Source: an uncultured Mollicutes bacterium (lineage in GTDB: Bacteria; Bacillota_I; Bacilli_A; Acholeplasmatales; Anaeroplasmataceae). From it: a stretch of 18,682 nt of DNA. The DNA lies in NCBI GenBank assembly GCA_937905855.1, contig CALCWU010000226.1, forward strand, positions 1 through 18,682. The letters are read 5' to 3'. Made by a program: the position numbers and the translations under genes. Of the stretch, positions 6,451 through 13,653 are shown one piece after another. A model generated the notes under the pieces. That model saw nothing but the letters and a program-made list of their open reading frames with translations. It was not told the DNA's origin and searched no databases. The number at the start of each line of letters is the position of its first letter. Positions within the stretch are counted from its first letter, which is position 1.

Positions 6451-7239
6451 ATGAAAGATAAAAGAGTATATAAAATAGTTATAACAGCGATATTTATTGC
6501 TTTATGCTTTGTAGGAACGATGATTCAAATACCATTGCCATCTGGAGGCATGATTCATTTAGGTAATTTCTTTTGTATATTAGCAGCTTTATTATGTGGT
6601 GGTCTAATAGGAGGAATTGCTGGTGGCGTTGGCTGTGGCTTATATGATTTAATAATTTATAGTAGTGTAAGAGGCTTTTTTACATATTTGGTATTAAAAT
6701 TTATTATGGGCTTTTTTGTAGGATTTTTATTTAGATTTATTATTAATAAGGATAAAAAGATTAAATATAATGTTGCATTATACATTATATCAGCTGTTAT
6801 TATTATCTTTACTAGCCTAACAATTTTTGGCTTTAAAACTGGTAGATTTAATTTGAGTAGTTCAATTAAAAATAAAGAAATGTACATTGCAATTGTTTGT
6901 ACTGTTGGCTATTTATTTAGCGTAGCTTTAATTGCTTTGGCTATTTTTTCCGCTAAGCTAAGAAAACAACAAAAATGTGTTTTATTTGTTTGTAGCTTAT
7001 CAGTATTAATTAATATTTTCTTAGAGTTTATTTCCAAGGTGATTTTAGGTATGGCTATTGATAGCTTAAACATTGATGGAGCTTTATTAAGAGGCTTTTC
7101 ATCACTTCCTGCTTGTATTTTAACAGGAACAATTACGGTTGCATTTATTAGTATTATTTATCCAAAACTATATAATGCGACTAAGAATATTAATTATTTA
7201 AATGATATTGATGAGGAGAAGCTTAATAATGAAGAATAA
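6451..7239 (+). CDS. ECF transporter S component, probably for vitamin B6
   Basis: Membrane substrate-binding subunit of an energy-coupling factor importer, 262 residues, with several hydrophobic segments (roughly 8-26, 38-68, 76-97, 107-127, 146-167, 176-200, 217-237). The N-terminal half matches the ECF riboflavin-type S family: IFIALCFVGTMIQIPLP, then GGMIHLGNFFCILAALLCGGLIGGIAGGVGC read in two parts around 32-62, and LVLKFIMGFFVGFLFRF at 80-96. It would associate with EcfA/EcfA'/EcfT, which are not in the window. It is longer than many S components (about 180-200), with extra C-terminal helices. AAGGAAAG precedes the ATG. Vitamin B6 specificity is inferred from the downstream pyridoxal kinase and the divergent PdxR-like gene (PdxU-type); riboflavin or another vitamin remains possible. 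Confidence 0.82.
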   Translation: MKDKRVYKIVITAIFIALCFVGTMIQIPLPSGGMIHLGNFFCILAALLCGGLIGGIAGGVGCGLYDLIIYSSVRGFFTYLVLKFIMGFFVGFLFRFIINKDKKIKYNVALYIISAVIIIFTSLTIFGFKTGRFNLSSSIKNKEMYIAIVCTVGYLFSVALIALAIFSAKLRKQQKCVLFVCSLSVLINIFLEFISKVILGMAIDSLNIDGALLRGFSSLPACILTGTITVAFISIIYPKLYNATKNINYLNDIDEEKLNNEE

Positions 7240-7438
7240 ATATATCCATTTAATTTTTGCAGGGATTTTTACAATATTAGTTGTAATAGGTATGATTTTC
7301 ATTAATTTAAAAAAGTATGTTGTAATAAATAATAACTACATAAAGATTTTAATAAATGATTCACTTGGTATAGCTTTAGCTCTAATGGATGGCTATGCAT
7401 TATATAATTTTGCTAAAGAAAGTAAAAAAGATGAATGA
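7229..7438 (+). CDS. Small membrane protein, unknown function, in the B6 operon
   Basis: I do not recognise this 69-residue protein. It has two hydrophobic segments (about residues 4-26, and 38-56 with an Asp at 54) and a short charged C-terminus ending KESKKDE. The ATG at 7229 has GAGGAG (7213-7218) upstream and overlaps the end of the ECF-S gene by 11 bases; its own end overlaps the kinase start by 8. This tight packing argues that it is expressed. It could be an accessory or stabilising subunit of the ECF-S protein, but only position supports that. Confidence 0.6.
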   Translation: MKNKYIHLIFAGIFTILVVIGMIFINLKKYVVINNNYIKILINDSLGIALALMDGYALYNFAKESKKDE

Positions 7439-8123
7439 TGTAATATTAATAGAGGATTTGACCTGCTATGGTGGTTGCTCGGCTTTAATTGATATCCCTA
7501 TTTTAAATGAATTTGGTATAAGCTTTAGCTTTATACCTTCGCTTATTTTATCAAAGCATACGGGGAATAAAGATATTGTTAAAATTGATTTTAATGATTC
7601 ATTTAAAAAAATATATTTAGATATTTTAAATAATACTAAGGCATTGTTTATTGGTTATATGCCACAAAATATTAATTTTACAATTTTTAATGATTTTATA
7701 GGAGATATTTATTATGATCCAGCTATGGCTGATGATGGTAGGTTTTATAGTGGGTTTAATGATGATTTTGTAAATAAAATAAAGCCACTTATAAGAAAAA
7801 CTAAAATAATAACTCCTAATTTAACAGAAGCTAGATTAATTACAAAAAAAGAAAATATCGATGATATTTTCAAAGAATTTAAAAAGCTTGGCTCAAATAT
7901 GGTTGTAATAACAGGAATAGAGGAAAATGGTAAAATCGGTGTCGTTGCTGAATGTAACAATACTAGAATCAATTATTTTCATGAAATGGTAAAAGGTAAG
8001 TTTTATGGAACAGGGGATATGTTTAAAAGTGTATTATTTTCCTTATTATATCAAAATGAAGAATTAGAAGAAGCAATAAAAAAGGCCTCTTTATATGTTT
8101 TAAGCAAAATAAAGAAGATTTAA
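7431..8123 (+). CDS. Pyridoxal/pyridoxine kinase (PfkB/ribokinase-like)
   Basis: ATP-dependent kinase phosphorylating vitamin B6 vitamers to PLP or PNP, cytoplasmic. From the ATG at 7431 it has 230 residues, slightly short for the PdxK/PdxY group (about 270-290). Landmarks are IEDLTCYGGCSALIDIPIL at 7-25, LILSKHTG at 38-45 (homologous to LLSTHTG of PdxY-type kinases), YDPAMADDG at 95-103, TPNLTEARLIT at 128-138 and GTGDMF at 193-198 with the catalytic Asp196. The start is chosen where the family begins; it lies inside the last codons of the 69-residue gene (8-base overlap), consistent with translational coupling. With the ECF-S gene it gives uptake plus phosphorylation trapping of vitamin B6. 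I leave the symbol empty because pdxK and pdxY are not separable here. Confidence 0.88.
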   Translation: MNDVILIEDLTCYGGCSALIDIPILNEFGISFSFIPSLILSKHTGNKDIVKIDFNDSFKKIYLDILNNTKALFIGYMPQNINFTIFNDFIGDIYYDPAMADDGRFYSGFNDDFVNKIKPLIRKTKIITPNLTEARLITKKENIDDIFKEFKKLGSNMVVITGIEENGKIGVVAECNNTRINYFHEMVKGKFYGTGDMFKSVLFSLLYQNEELEEAIKKASLYVLSKIKKI

Positions 8124-8136
8124 TTCTTCTTTTTTT
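8111..8136 (+). terminator. Terminator at the kinase/yidD convergence
   Basis: 8-bp perfect stem AAAGAAGA (8111-8118)/TCTTCTTT (8125-8132) with a T run to 8136. The loop holds the kinase stop codon, and the yidD stop overlaps it on the other strand. The stem could also act weakly for the minus strand. Confidence 0.75.
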
Positions 8137-8353
8137 CTTTTTTCTCAGGAACTGGATCATATGCACATTTATGGAATGGTGTGCATTTTAAAATTCTTTT
8201 TGCTGTTAAAAAGGAAGCATAAGCAAAATTAAATCTTTCATAACAAATTTTTGCATATTCGCTACAGGTAGGAATAAAGCGACATTTTCCGGGCTTTCTT
8301 GGGGAAATTCCCTTTTGATAAAAATCAATACATTTAATCATTAGCTTTCGCAT
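8120..8353 (-). CDS. yidD: Membrane protein insertion efficiency factor YidD
   Basis: Small peripheral membrane protein of 77 residues (family about 70-90) that assists YidC-dependent membrane protein insertion. It shows the YidD core: FYQKGISP at 11-18, CRFIPTCSEYA at 23-33, AKRILKCTPFHKCAYDPVP through about 50-68, and a basic/acidic tail EKKEKKKN. The start at 8353 is preceded by AAAGGTGAT; an upstream in-frame Met at 8368 lies before that binding site and is not preferred. yidD usually sits between rnpA and yidC; here it stands alone, with its own promoter. Its stop codon interlocks with that of the convergent kinase gene (4-base overlap). Confidence 0.93.
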   Translation of the reverse strand: MRKLMIKCIDFYQKGISPRKPGKCRFIPTCSEYAKICYERFNFAYASFLTAKRILKCTPFHKCAYDPVPEKKEKKKN

Positions 8354-8370
8354 TTTATCACCTTTCATAT

Positions 8371-8399
8371 ATTTTACTTTATTTGCTTTATTTTAGCAA
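8371..8399 (-). promoter_or_regulatory. Promoter of yidD
   Basis: On the minus strand, TTGCTA (8394-8399) and TAAAAT (8371-8376) are separated by 17 bases, 17 bases upstream of the yidD start. Confidence 0.5.
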
Positions 8400-8408
8400 T
8401 TCTTTAAT

Positions 8409-8437
8409 TTGACATAGCGAATAAATTTCTTTATAAT
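8409..8437 (+). promoter_or_regulatory. Perfect consensus sigma-A promoter of nfo
   Basis: TTGACA (8409-8414), a 17-base spacer and TATAAT (8432-8437): every position matches the consensus. It lies 21 bases before the nfo ATG, so the 5' leader is very short. It is back to back with the yidD promoter. Confidence 0.88.
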
Positions 8438-8458
8438 AATAACAAATGAGGTGTTAAA

Positions 8459-9292
8459 ATGTTTAAAATTGGCTGTCATTTGTCCTTTTCATTAGGATAT
8501 TTAGGTGCTGCAAAGGAAATAGTTAGTCTTGGTGGAAATACATTTCAGTATTTTTCACGTAATCCTCAGGGTGGTAAGGCTAAGCCATTTGATATTAATG
8601 ATGTTAATAATTATTTAGAATATGCTAAGGAGCATAATATTAATCAGATATTATGTCATGCTCCATATACCTTAAATTGTGCTTCGGCAAAGCCTGAAAC
8701 AAGAGAATTTGCAATCATGGTATTAGAGGACGATTTATATAGATTAGAGCATTTCCCTAATGCATTATATAATATGCATCCTGGTAGCTTCACTACATTA
8801 AGCTTAGATGAAGGAATTGATTATATTGTTTATGCCCTTAATAAGGTAATAAAGCCAGAACAAAAAACAACGATTTTATTAGAAACAATGGCTGGCAAGG
8901 GTAGTGAAATTGGTAGAAGCTTTGAAGAAATTGCAACGATAATTAGTAGAATCGAGCATAAAGAAAAAATTGGAGTATGCTTAGATACTTGCCATGTATA
9001 TTCAGCTGGCTATGATATCGTAAATCATTTAGATGATGTTTTAAATGAATTTGATAGAATAATAGGACTGGATAGATTAAAAGCTATTCATTTAAATGAT
9101 TCGAAAATGCCATTTGCTTCATTTAAGGATCGTCATGAAAAGATAGGTGAAGGTACAATAGGTAGTAAGGCGCTTATTGAAATTATTAATCATCCTAAGC
9201 TTAGGGATCTTCCTTTCTTCTTAGAAACACCAAATGATTTAGCAGGATATAAAAAAGAAATCGAATTTTTGAAGAATAATTATAAAAATTAG
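8459..9292 (+). CDS. nfo: Endonuclease IV (deoxyribonuclease IV, AP endonuclease)
   Basis: Zinc-dependent AP endonuclease of base excision repair that cleaves 5' to abasic sites and trims blocked 3' ends. It has 277 residues, the normal length, as a TIM barrel. All nine metal ligands of the E. coli enzyme have counterparts: His67 (CHAPY), His107 (MHPG), Glu142 (LETMAGKG), Asp176 and His179 (LDTCH), His211 (HLNDS), Asp224 and His226 (DRHEKIGEG) and Glu256 (ETP). GAGGTG precedes the ATG. It has its own promoter and terminator, so it is monocistronic. Confidence 0.96.
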   Translation: MFKIGCHLSFSLGYLGAAKEIVSLGGNTFQYFSRNPQGGKAKPFDINDVNNYLEYAKEHNINQILCHAPYTLNCASAKPETREFAIMVLEDDLYRLEHFPNALYNMHPGSFTTLSLDEGIDYIVYALNKVIKPEQKTTILLETMAGKGSEIGRSFEEIATIISRIEHKEKIGVCLDTCHVYSAGYDIVNHLDDVLNEFDRIIGLDRLKAIHLNDSKMPFASFKDRHEKIGEGTIGSKALIEIINHPKLRDLPFFLETPNDLAGYKKEIEFLKNNYKN

Positions 9293-9295
9293 GTA

Positions 9296-9330
9296 AAATC
9301 AGCGCAAAATATGTGCTGATTTCTTTTTTT
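9296..9330 (+). terminator. Terminator of nfo
   Basis: Stem AAATCAGCGCA (9296-9306)/TGTGCTGATTT (9312-9322), 11 bp with one G-T pair, five-base loop, then CTTTTTTT. Confidence 0.92.
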
Positions 9331-9346
9331 AAATTGAAAAATAAGG

Positions 9347-9352
9347 TATAAT
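9347..9352 (+). promoter_or_regulatory. Possible -10 element of the ABC exporter operon
   Basis: TATAAT lies 35 bases before the exporter start. The -35 region at 17-base spacing falls in the T run of the nfo terminator and is poor, so the promoter is weak or needs an activator. Confidence 0.4.
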
Positions 9353-9387
9353 ATAACTCACATTATTAAGTAATGAGAGGTGAGACT

Positions 9388-11142
9388 ATGTTTGGTTTTA
9401 TAAAACAATTATGGTGGTTTATAAAAAAGAACTGGTATATGTATGTTTTAATTGTTTTGGTTGGCTTATTACAAATTCTTGTGAATTTATTACCAGCTCA
9501 AATTATTGCTAATATTTGTAAAGCTATTGAAAATAAGGAGTTAACTAAGAGCTATTTAATAAATAATGTTGTAATTTCTTATGCAGTGATAATTATTTTA
9601 ATATATATAATAGCTTCCACAAAAAGAGTATTACAAAATAGATTAAAGGTCCGTCTATATTATGCTCTTCAGGTTCGTTATATGGAAAATATATTGATTC
9701 AGGATGCAACATTTTTTGAAGAATTTCAATCAGGAGATTTACTTACTAGAGCTTTAGGTGATGTTAAAAGTGTAAATTTTAGTGGTGGAAATAGATTGCT
9801 TAATATTTTCTTAGAATCAACAACTGTTGTTGCAAGTATTGTTGTTATGATTTGGATTAGTCCTAAATTAACATTATTTAGTGTACTTCCTTTACCAATT
9901 ATTTTTATTATGAATATGTTGTTAAGAAGTATAGTTAAAAAGAATTGGCGTTTGGTTAGAGAGGAATCATCACTTATGGGTAATGTTGTTTTAGAAAGCA
10001 TTACTAATGTACGAACAATTAGAGCTTATTCGAAGGAAGAGGAAAATTATAAAAAGAATTTAAAATATTCTGATCGAGTATATCAAATAGAAAAGAAAAA
10101 TTTGAAAATTAATGTTATTTTTCAGCCTTTATTTCAAAGCATAGTTGCAGTTTCAACACTTATTGCTTATGGACTTGGTAGTAATATGATTCTAAATGGT
10201 GAATTAGATGTATCAGGTCTTGTTAAATTTGTATTATATTTAAATATGTGCTCACAGCCTTTAACTACCATTGGTAATATGATTATGAATTTTCATCAAA
10301 GCTTGATTTCTTTAGATAGATTAAATGATGTTTTCTTCGCTAAACCAAAGGTAATAGATAAGAAAGGGGCACTAGATATTTCTGACATATCTAAAATTGA
10401 ATATAAAAATTTTTCATTTAGATATGATGGTGATAATAGCGATACACTAAAAAATATTAATCTAGTTATTGATGAAGGAAAAACTATAGGTATTGTTGGT
10501 CATACTGGTAGTGGAAAATCAACGCTTGTAAGACAGCTTGTAAGACAGCTTCCAATTGAAGAAAATACTCTTTTTATTAATGATATACCAATTGAGGATT
10601 TTAAAAAGGAAGAAATTAGAAGAAATATTGCTTATGTTCCTCAGGAGCATATTATGTTTAGTAGAAGTGTATATAAAAATGTACTTATAGGTACTACTAA
10701 GGAAGTAAGTGAAGAGGATGTTGATAAAGCAATTATCCAAGCTGATTTTATGAAGGATATCCCATATCTTCCTGAGGGATTAGATACAATAGTTGGTGAA
10801 TATGGCGTTACCTTATCAGGCGGTCAGAAGCAACGCTTAGCAATTGCTAGAGCATTTTTAAAGGATTCTAAGGTATTAATATTAGATGATTCATTAAGTG
10901 CCGTTGATGGTACGACAGAAGCAAATATTTTGAAGAGCCTAAAACTTAATAGAAAGGGTAAAACTAATATTATTGTTGCTCATAGATTGTCAGCCGTTAT
11001 GGATGCTGATTTTATAATTGTTTTAGATAATGGAACAATTGTAGAAAGTGGCAATCATAATGAGCTTATTAAAAAGAAGGGCTGGTATTATGAGCAATTT
11101 ATATCTCAGCAAATGGATAATAAGGAGGTAGACTATGAGTAA
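9388..11142 (+). CDS. ABC exporter half-transporter, subunit 1 (degenerate Walker B)
   Basis: Membrane/ATPase fusion of the type IV (B-family) exporters, 584 residues from the ATG at 9388. Residues 1 to about 310 hold six membrane helices; the nucleotide-binding domain follows. Walker A is GHTGSGKST at 371-379, the Q-loop YVPQEH is near 416, the canonical signature is LSGGQ at 476-480, Walker B is LILDD at 497-501, the D-loop is SAVD and the switch His is His532. The residue after Walker B is Asp501 instead of the catalytic Glu, the mark of the non-hydrolysing half of heterodimeric exporters (LmrC/BmrC/TM287 type). The start follows GAGAGGTGAG; an ATG 15 bases earlier lies before that site and is rejected. 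It overlaps its partner by 8 bases. Substrates of this group are often drugs or lipids; none can be named here. Confidence 0.92.
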   Translation: MFGFIKQLWWFIKKNWYMYVLIVLVGLLQILVNLLPAQIIANICKAIENKELTKSYLINNVVISYAVIIILIYIIASTKRVLQNRLKVRLYYALQVRYMENILIQDATFFEEFQSGDLLTRALGDVKSVNFSGGNRLLNIFLESTTVVASIVVMIWISPKLTLFSVLPLPIIFIMNMLLRSIVKKNWRLVREESSLMGNVVLESITNVRTIRAYSKEEENYKKNLKYSDRVYQIEKKNLKINVIFQPLFQSIVAVSTLIAYGLGSNMILNGELDVSGLVKFVLYLNMCSQPLTTIGNMIMNFHQSLISLDRLNDVFFAKPKVIDKKGALDISDISKIEYKNFSFRYDGDNSDTLKNINLVIDEGKTIGIVGHTGSGKSTLVRQLVRQLPIEENTLFINDIPIEDFKKEEIRRNIAYVPQEHIMFSRSVYKNVLIGTTKEVSEEDVDKAIIQADFMKDIPYLPEGLDTIVGEYGVTLSGGQKQRLAIARAFLKDSKVLILDDSLSAVDGTTEANILKSLKLNRKGKTNIIVAHRLSAVMDADFIIVLDNGTIVESGNHNELIKKKGWYYEQFISQQMDNKEVDYE

Positions 11143-12913
11143 AAAGCATAAGGAAGGTTATACTAAAGGCCTATTATTTAAAAAGACTCTACCTTATATA
11201 TGGCATGAATGGCCACTTGTTATAATAACTATTGTTTTAGCATTAGTGATTGCTTTTATAACTACATATACACCTTTAATTTTAAAGGAGATATTAGATG
11301 ATTGGCTAGTTAATGATAGCTTATCTAAAAACGAAATTTCTAGTAATATTAATAGGCTGTTAGTAACATATGGTGCTTTAACTATCGCTGTTGTTTTAGC
11401 TAGATATTTTTTAAGCTACTTCCAAACACTTACAGGTATGCATATTGAAAAAAGACTAAGAGAAAATGCTATAAGAAAAATTGATTATTTACCTGTTGAT
11501 TATTATTCTCTTGAGCCTGATGGAAAGATTGTAGCTAAAATAACTTCTGACACTAATGGCGTAAGAACCTTTTATCAAACAATGTTTAGTATTGCTCAGG
11601 CAATTTTAAATATTATTGCTGTATATGTGGGCTTAATTTTACTTGAGCCTAAGCTATCAATAATTATTTTAATACTTGTTCCTATTTTATTATTTTGGAT
11701 TACATTTTATCGTAAGAAGGTCCATGGCTTTTATTTGGAACTTAGAGAGACTGGAAGTAGAATTACTGGTAAGCTTAATGAGCTTATAAGTGGAGCATTA
11801 ATCATTCAGGACTTTAATCAAGAGGATGCAATGATGGATGATTATAAAAGTCTTGTTAATAAATATAATGATAATGATAAAAAGGCTAATACGGTTTCCG
11901 CTTATTTTGGCTTTGAGCTTTTATCATTATTAAAGGGGTTAGCAATTGCTTTAATATTATATTATTTTGGTTTTAGATATGTTAATGTATCAGGTGCTGT
12001 TGTAACAGTTGGTTTAATTCAAACCTATACCAATTATCTTGATCGTATGATTCAACCTATTAATCAAATTTTTAATAATCTAAATGAATTAGAGGATAGC
12101 TTGGTTGCGGCCAATCGTATCTTTATGTTTATGGATGAAAAAAATGATTCACATGTTCTTGATGGTGAAATGTTTGATGATGACATTAAGGGTGACGTTG
12201 AATTTAAGGATGTATCATTTGCCTACGTTGATGAAAAATATGTTTTGAAAAACGTTAATTTAGTAGCTAATCATGGTCAAACAATTGGGATTGTAGGTCA
12301 TACTGGTAGTGGTAAATCATCAATGATGAATTTATTATTAAGATATAATGATAATCAGGGTGGACAAATCTTAGTTGATGGCAGAGATATTTCAAAATAT
12401 AATAAACAAAGTTATCGTAAATGTATTGGTATTGTTTTACAATCACCAGCACTTTTTGCCGGTACACTTCGTGATAATGTCACTATGGAACGTGATTACA
12501 AAGATGAGAAAATTGTTAAGGCATTAGATGAGGTTGGAGCTTCATATTTGCTTAATAAAACTAGTGAGGGTCTTGATATGCCAATTTCTTTTAAGGGTGA
12601 AAATTTATCACTTGGTGAAAAGCAATTAATTGCCTTTGCTAGAGTTTTACTTCGAAATCCTAAAATTTTAGTTTTAGATGAGGCTACTGCTAATATTGAT
12701 ACAGAAACCGAAAATAAAATAAAAGCAGCAATGAATGCTGTTACTAAAGGAAGAACAACCTTTATAATTGCCCATCGTTTATCAACAATAAAGGATGCAG
12801 ATAAAATCATTGTTCTTGATGATGGAAAAATTATTGGTGAGGGTAGTCATCATAGCTTATATGAAAATTGTCAAGTATACAAGGATATGTATGATTCACA
12901 GTTTAAAAAATAA
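11135..12913 (+). CDS. ABC exporter half-transporter, subunit 2 (catalytic Walker B, degenerate signature)
   Basis: Partner half-transporter of 592 residues: membrane domain about 25-315, nucleotide-binding domain after about 350. Walker A is GHTGSGKSS at 388-396, the Q-loop is IGIVLQSPALF at 431-441, Walker B is ILVLDEA with the catalytic Glu516, and the switch His is His547. The signature reads LSLGE at 491-495 instead of LSGGQ. The changes in the two subunits fall on the same composite site: Asp501 of subunit 1 faces LSLGE of subunit 2, while Glu516 pairs with the intact LSGGQ of subunit 1. One consensus and one degenerate site therefore result, as in LmrCD/BmrCD. A full AAGGAGGT (11122-11129) precedes the ATG. 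A terminator hairpin includes the stop codon. Confidence 0.93.
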   Translation: MSKKHKEGYTKGLLFKKTLPYIWHEWPLVIITIVLALVIAFITTYTPLILKEILDDWLVNDSLSKNEISSNINRLLVTYGALTIAVVLARYFLSYFQTLTGMHIEKRLRENAIRKIDYLPVDYYSLEPDGKIVAKITSDTNGVRTFYQTMFSIAQAILNIIAVYVGLILLEPKLSIIILILVPILLFWITFYRKKVHGFYLELRETGSRITGKLNELISGALIIQDFNQEDAMMDDYKSLVNKYNDNDKKANTVSAYFGFELLSLLKGLAIALILYYFGFRYVNVSGAVVTVGLIQTYTNYLDRMIQPINQIFNNLNELEDSLVAANRIFMFMDEKNDSHVLDGEMFDDDIKGDVEFKDVSFAYVDEKYVLKNVNLVANHGQTIGIVGHTGSGKSSMMNLLLRYNDNQGGQILVDGRDISKYNKQSYRKCIGIVLQSPALFAGTLRDNVTMERDYKDEKIVKALDEVGASYLLNKTSEGLDMPISFKGENLSLGEKQLIAFARVLLRNPKILVLDEATANIDTETENKIKAAMNAVTKGRTTFIIAHRLSTIKDADKIIVLDDGKIIGEGSHHSLYENCQVYKDMYDSQFKK

Positions 12914-12936
12914 GACAAAAAGTCTTATTTTTTTTA
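12908..12936 (+). terminator. Terminator of the ABC exporter operon
   Basis: 9-bp perfect stem AAATAAGAC (12908-12916)/GTCTTATTT (12922-12930), AAAAA loop and a long T run. The stop codon TAA lies inside the stem. Confidence 0.92.
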
Positions 12937-12996
12937 TTCGTAAATTACATTTTTAAAAAAAGCCAATAAAAAACATTAGAAATATATGTAAAAATG

Positions 12997-13005
12997 TGAT
13001 ATAAT
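12997..13005 (+). promoter_or_regulatory. Extended -10 promoter of the CarD-family gene
   Basis: TGATATAAT is a TGn extended -10 (TATAAT 13000-13005) with only a poor -35 near 12976. It lies 48 bases before the start. The rest of the gap from 12937 shows nothing else. Confidence 0.55.
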
Positions 13006-13052
13006 AAATATGTATATGTTCGATTTAATAAATAAGGTTGGAGGCGTTATTT

Positions 13053-13562
13053 ATGTTTCAAATTGGCGACAAGGTTACAACAAAAAATTATGGCGTTTGT
13101 ATAATCAAGGATATTGAAAAGAAAACCTTTAATAATGAAATTAAGGAATATTTTGTTCTAGATTCATTATTTAAAAACAGTCATACCAATGCAATGAAGA
13201 TTTATATTTTAAAGGATAAGGCTGATGAACAAATGCGCCCAGTTTTAAGTAAAGATGAGGTTTTAAAGCTTATTGATGGCTTTAACGAACTTGAGGACAT
13301 TAAAATTGTTGAGTTTAGAGCTAGAAGAAATACCTTTGAGGAGCTTTATAAAACTGGAGATATAAAAAAGCATTGTCAACTTATTAAATCACTATATGTT
13401 CTCGATTTGGAATTTAAAACTAAGAGTAAGACCCTTCCTTATAAGGATAGAGAATATTTTGAAAAGCTAAAAACGACGGTTTATGATGAATTTGCTAATG
13501 CTTTAGAGATTACACCTAGTGAGGTTGAAATTTTAATAGGCCAAAAAATCCAAAATAAATAG
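13053..13562 (+). CDS. CarD/CdnL-family transcription regulator
   Basis: RNA-polymerase-binding regulator of 169 residues. Residues 1 to about 70 are the RNAP-interacting Tudor-like domain (FQIGDKVTTKNYGVCIIKDI at 2-21, then MRPVLSKDEV at 61-70). Residues about 80-169 are the helical C-terminal domain (FEELYKTGDIKKHCQLIKSLY, ending LEITPSEVEILIGQK), which in CarD contacts promoter DNA upstream of the -10. GGAGG (13040-13044) sets the ATG at 13053; an upstream in-frame TTG at 13038 lies before that site. The family stabilises open complexes, often at rRNA and housekeeping promoters. No terminator follows, so some transcripts may run into ccpA. Confidence 0.88.
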   Translation: MFQIGDKVTTKNYGVCIIKDIEKKTFNNEIKEYFVLDSLFKNSHTNAMKIYILKDKADEQMRPVLSKDEVLKLIDGFNELEDIKIVEFRARRNTFEELYKTGDIKKHCQLIKSLYVLDLEFKTKSKTLPYKDREYFEKLKTTVYDEFANALEITPSEVEILIGQKIQNK

Positions 13563-13582
13563 TTTATGAAAATTTATGAAAA
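13563..13582 (+). repeat. 10-bp tandem repeat upstream of the ccpA promoter
   Basis: TTTATGAAAA occurs twice in tandem (13563-13572, 13573-13582), followed by more A runs up to 13590. A-tracts phased at about one helical turn just upstream of a -35 suggest DNA curvature or an UP element. Confidence 0.6.
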
Positions 13583-13597
13583 AATAAAAATAAGCAC

Positions 13598-13626
13598 TTG
13601 TTAAAACGTTTTCACTATGCTATAAT
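13598..13626 (+). promoter_or_regulatory. Promoter of ccpA
   Basis: TTGTTA (13598-13603), a 17-base spacer and TATAAT (13621-13626), preceded by TGC to give an extended -10. It is 27 bases from the ATG. Confidence 0.8.
13601..13614 (+). promoter_or_regulatory. cre-like CcpA operator inside the ccpA promoter
   Basis: TTAAAACGTTTTCA matches the catabolite-responsive element TGWAARCGYTWWCA at 13 of 14 positions (only position 2 differs). It covers the end of the -35 and most of the spacer, so CcpA bound here would block RNA polymerase, which means negative autoregulation. Confidence 0.72.
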
Positions 13627-13653
13627 TAAAAGTAAAGATGTGAGGTGTTTTGT

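Noticed and set aside
10525..10548. Perfect 12-bp tandem repeat (CTTGTAAGACAG twice) just after Walker A of ABC subunit 1, giving LVRQLVRQ
   Set aside because: Related exporters have a similar LVxQLLRQ segment of the same length, so it is not an inserted duplication; the repeated codons look coincidental.
12267..12810. Antisense open frames across the ABC exporter, tyrS, ccpA and other genes
   Set aside because: They lie wholly inside strongly supported genes, have no ribosome binding sites or recognisable products, and follow from codon bias on the coding strand.
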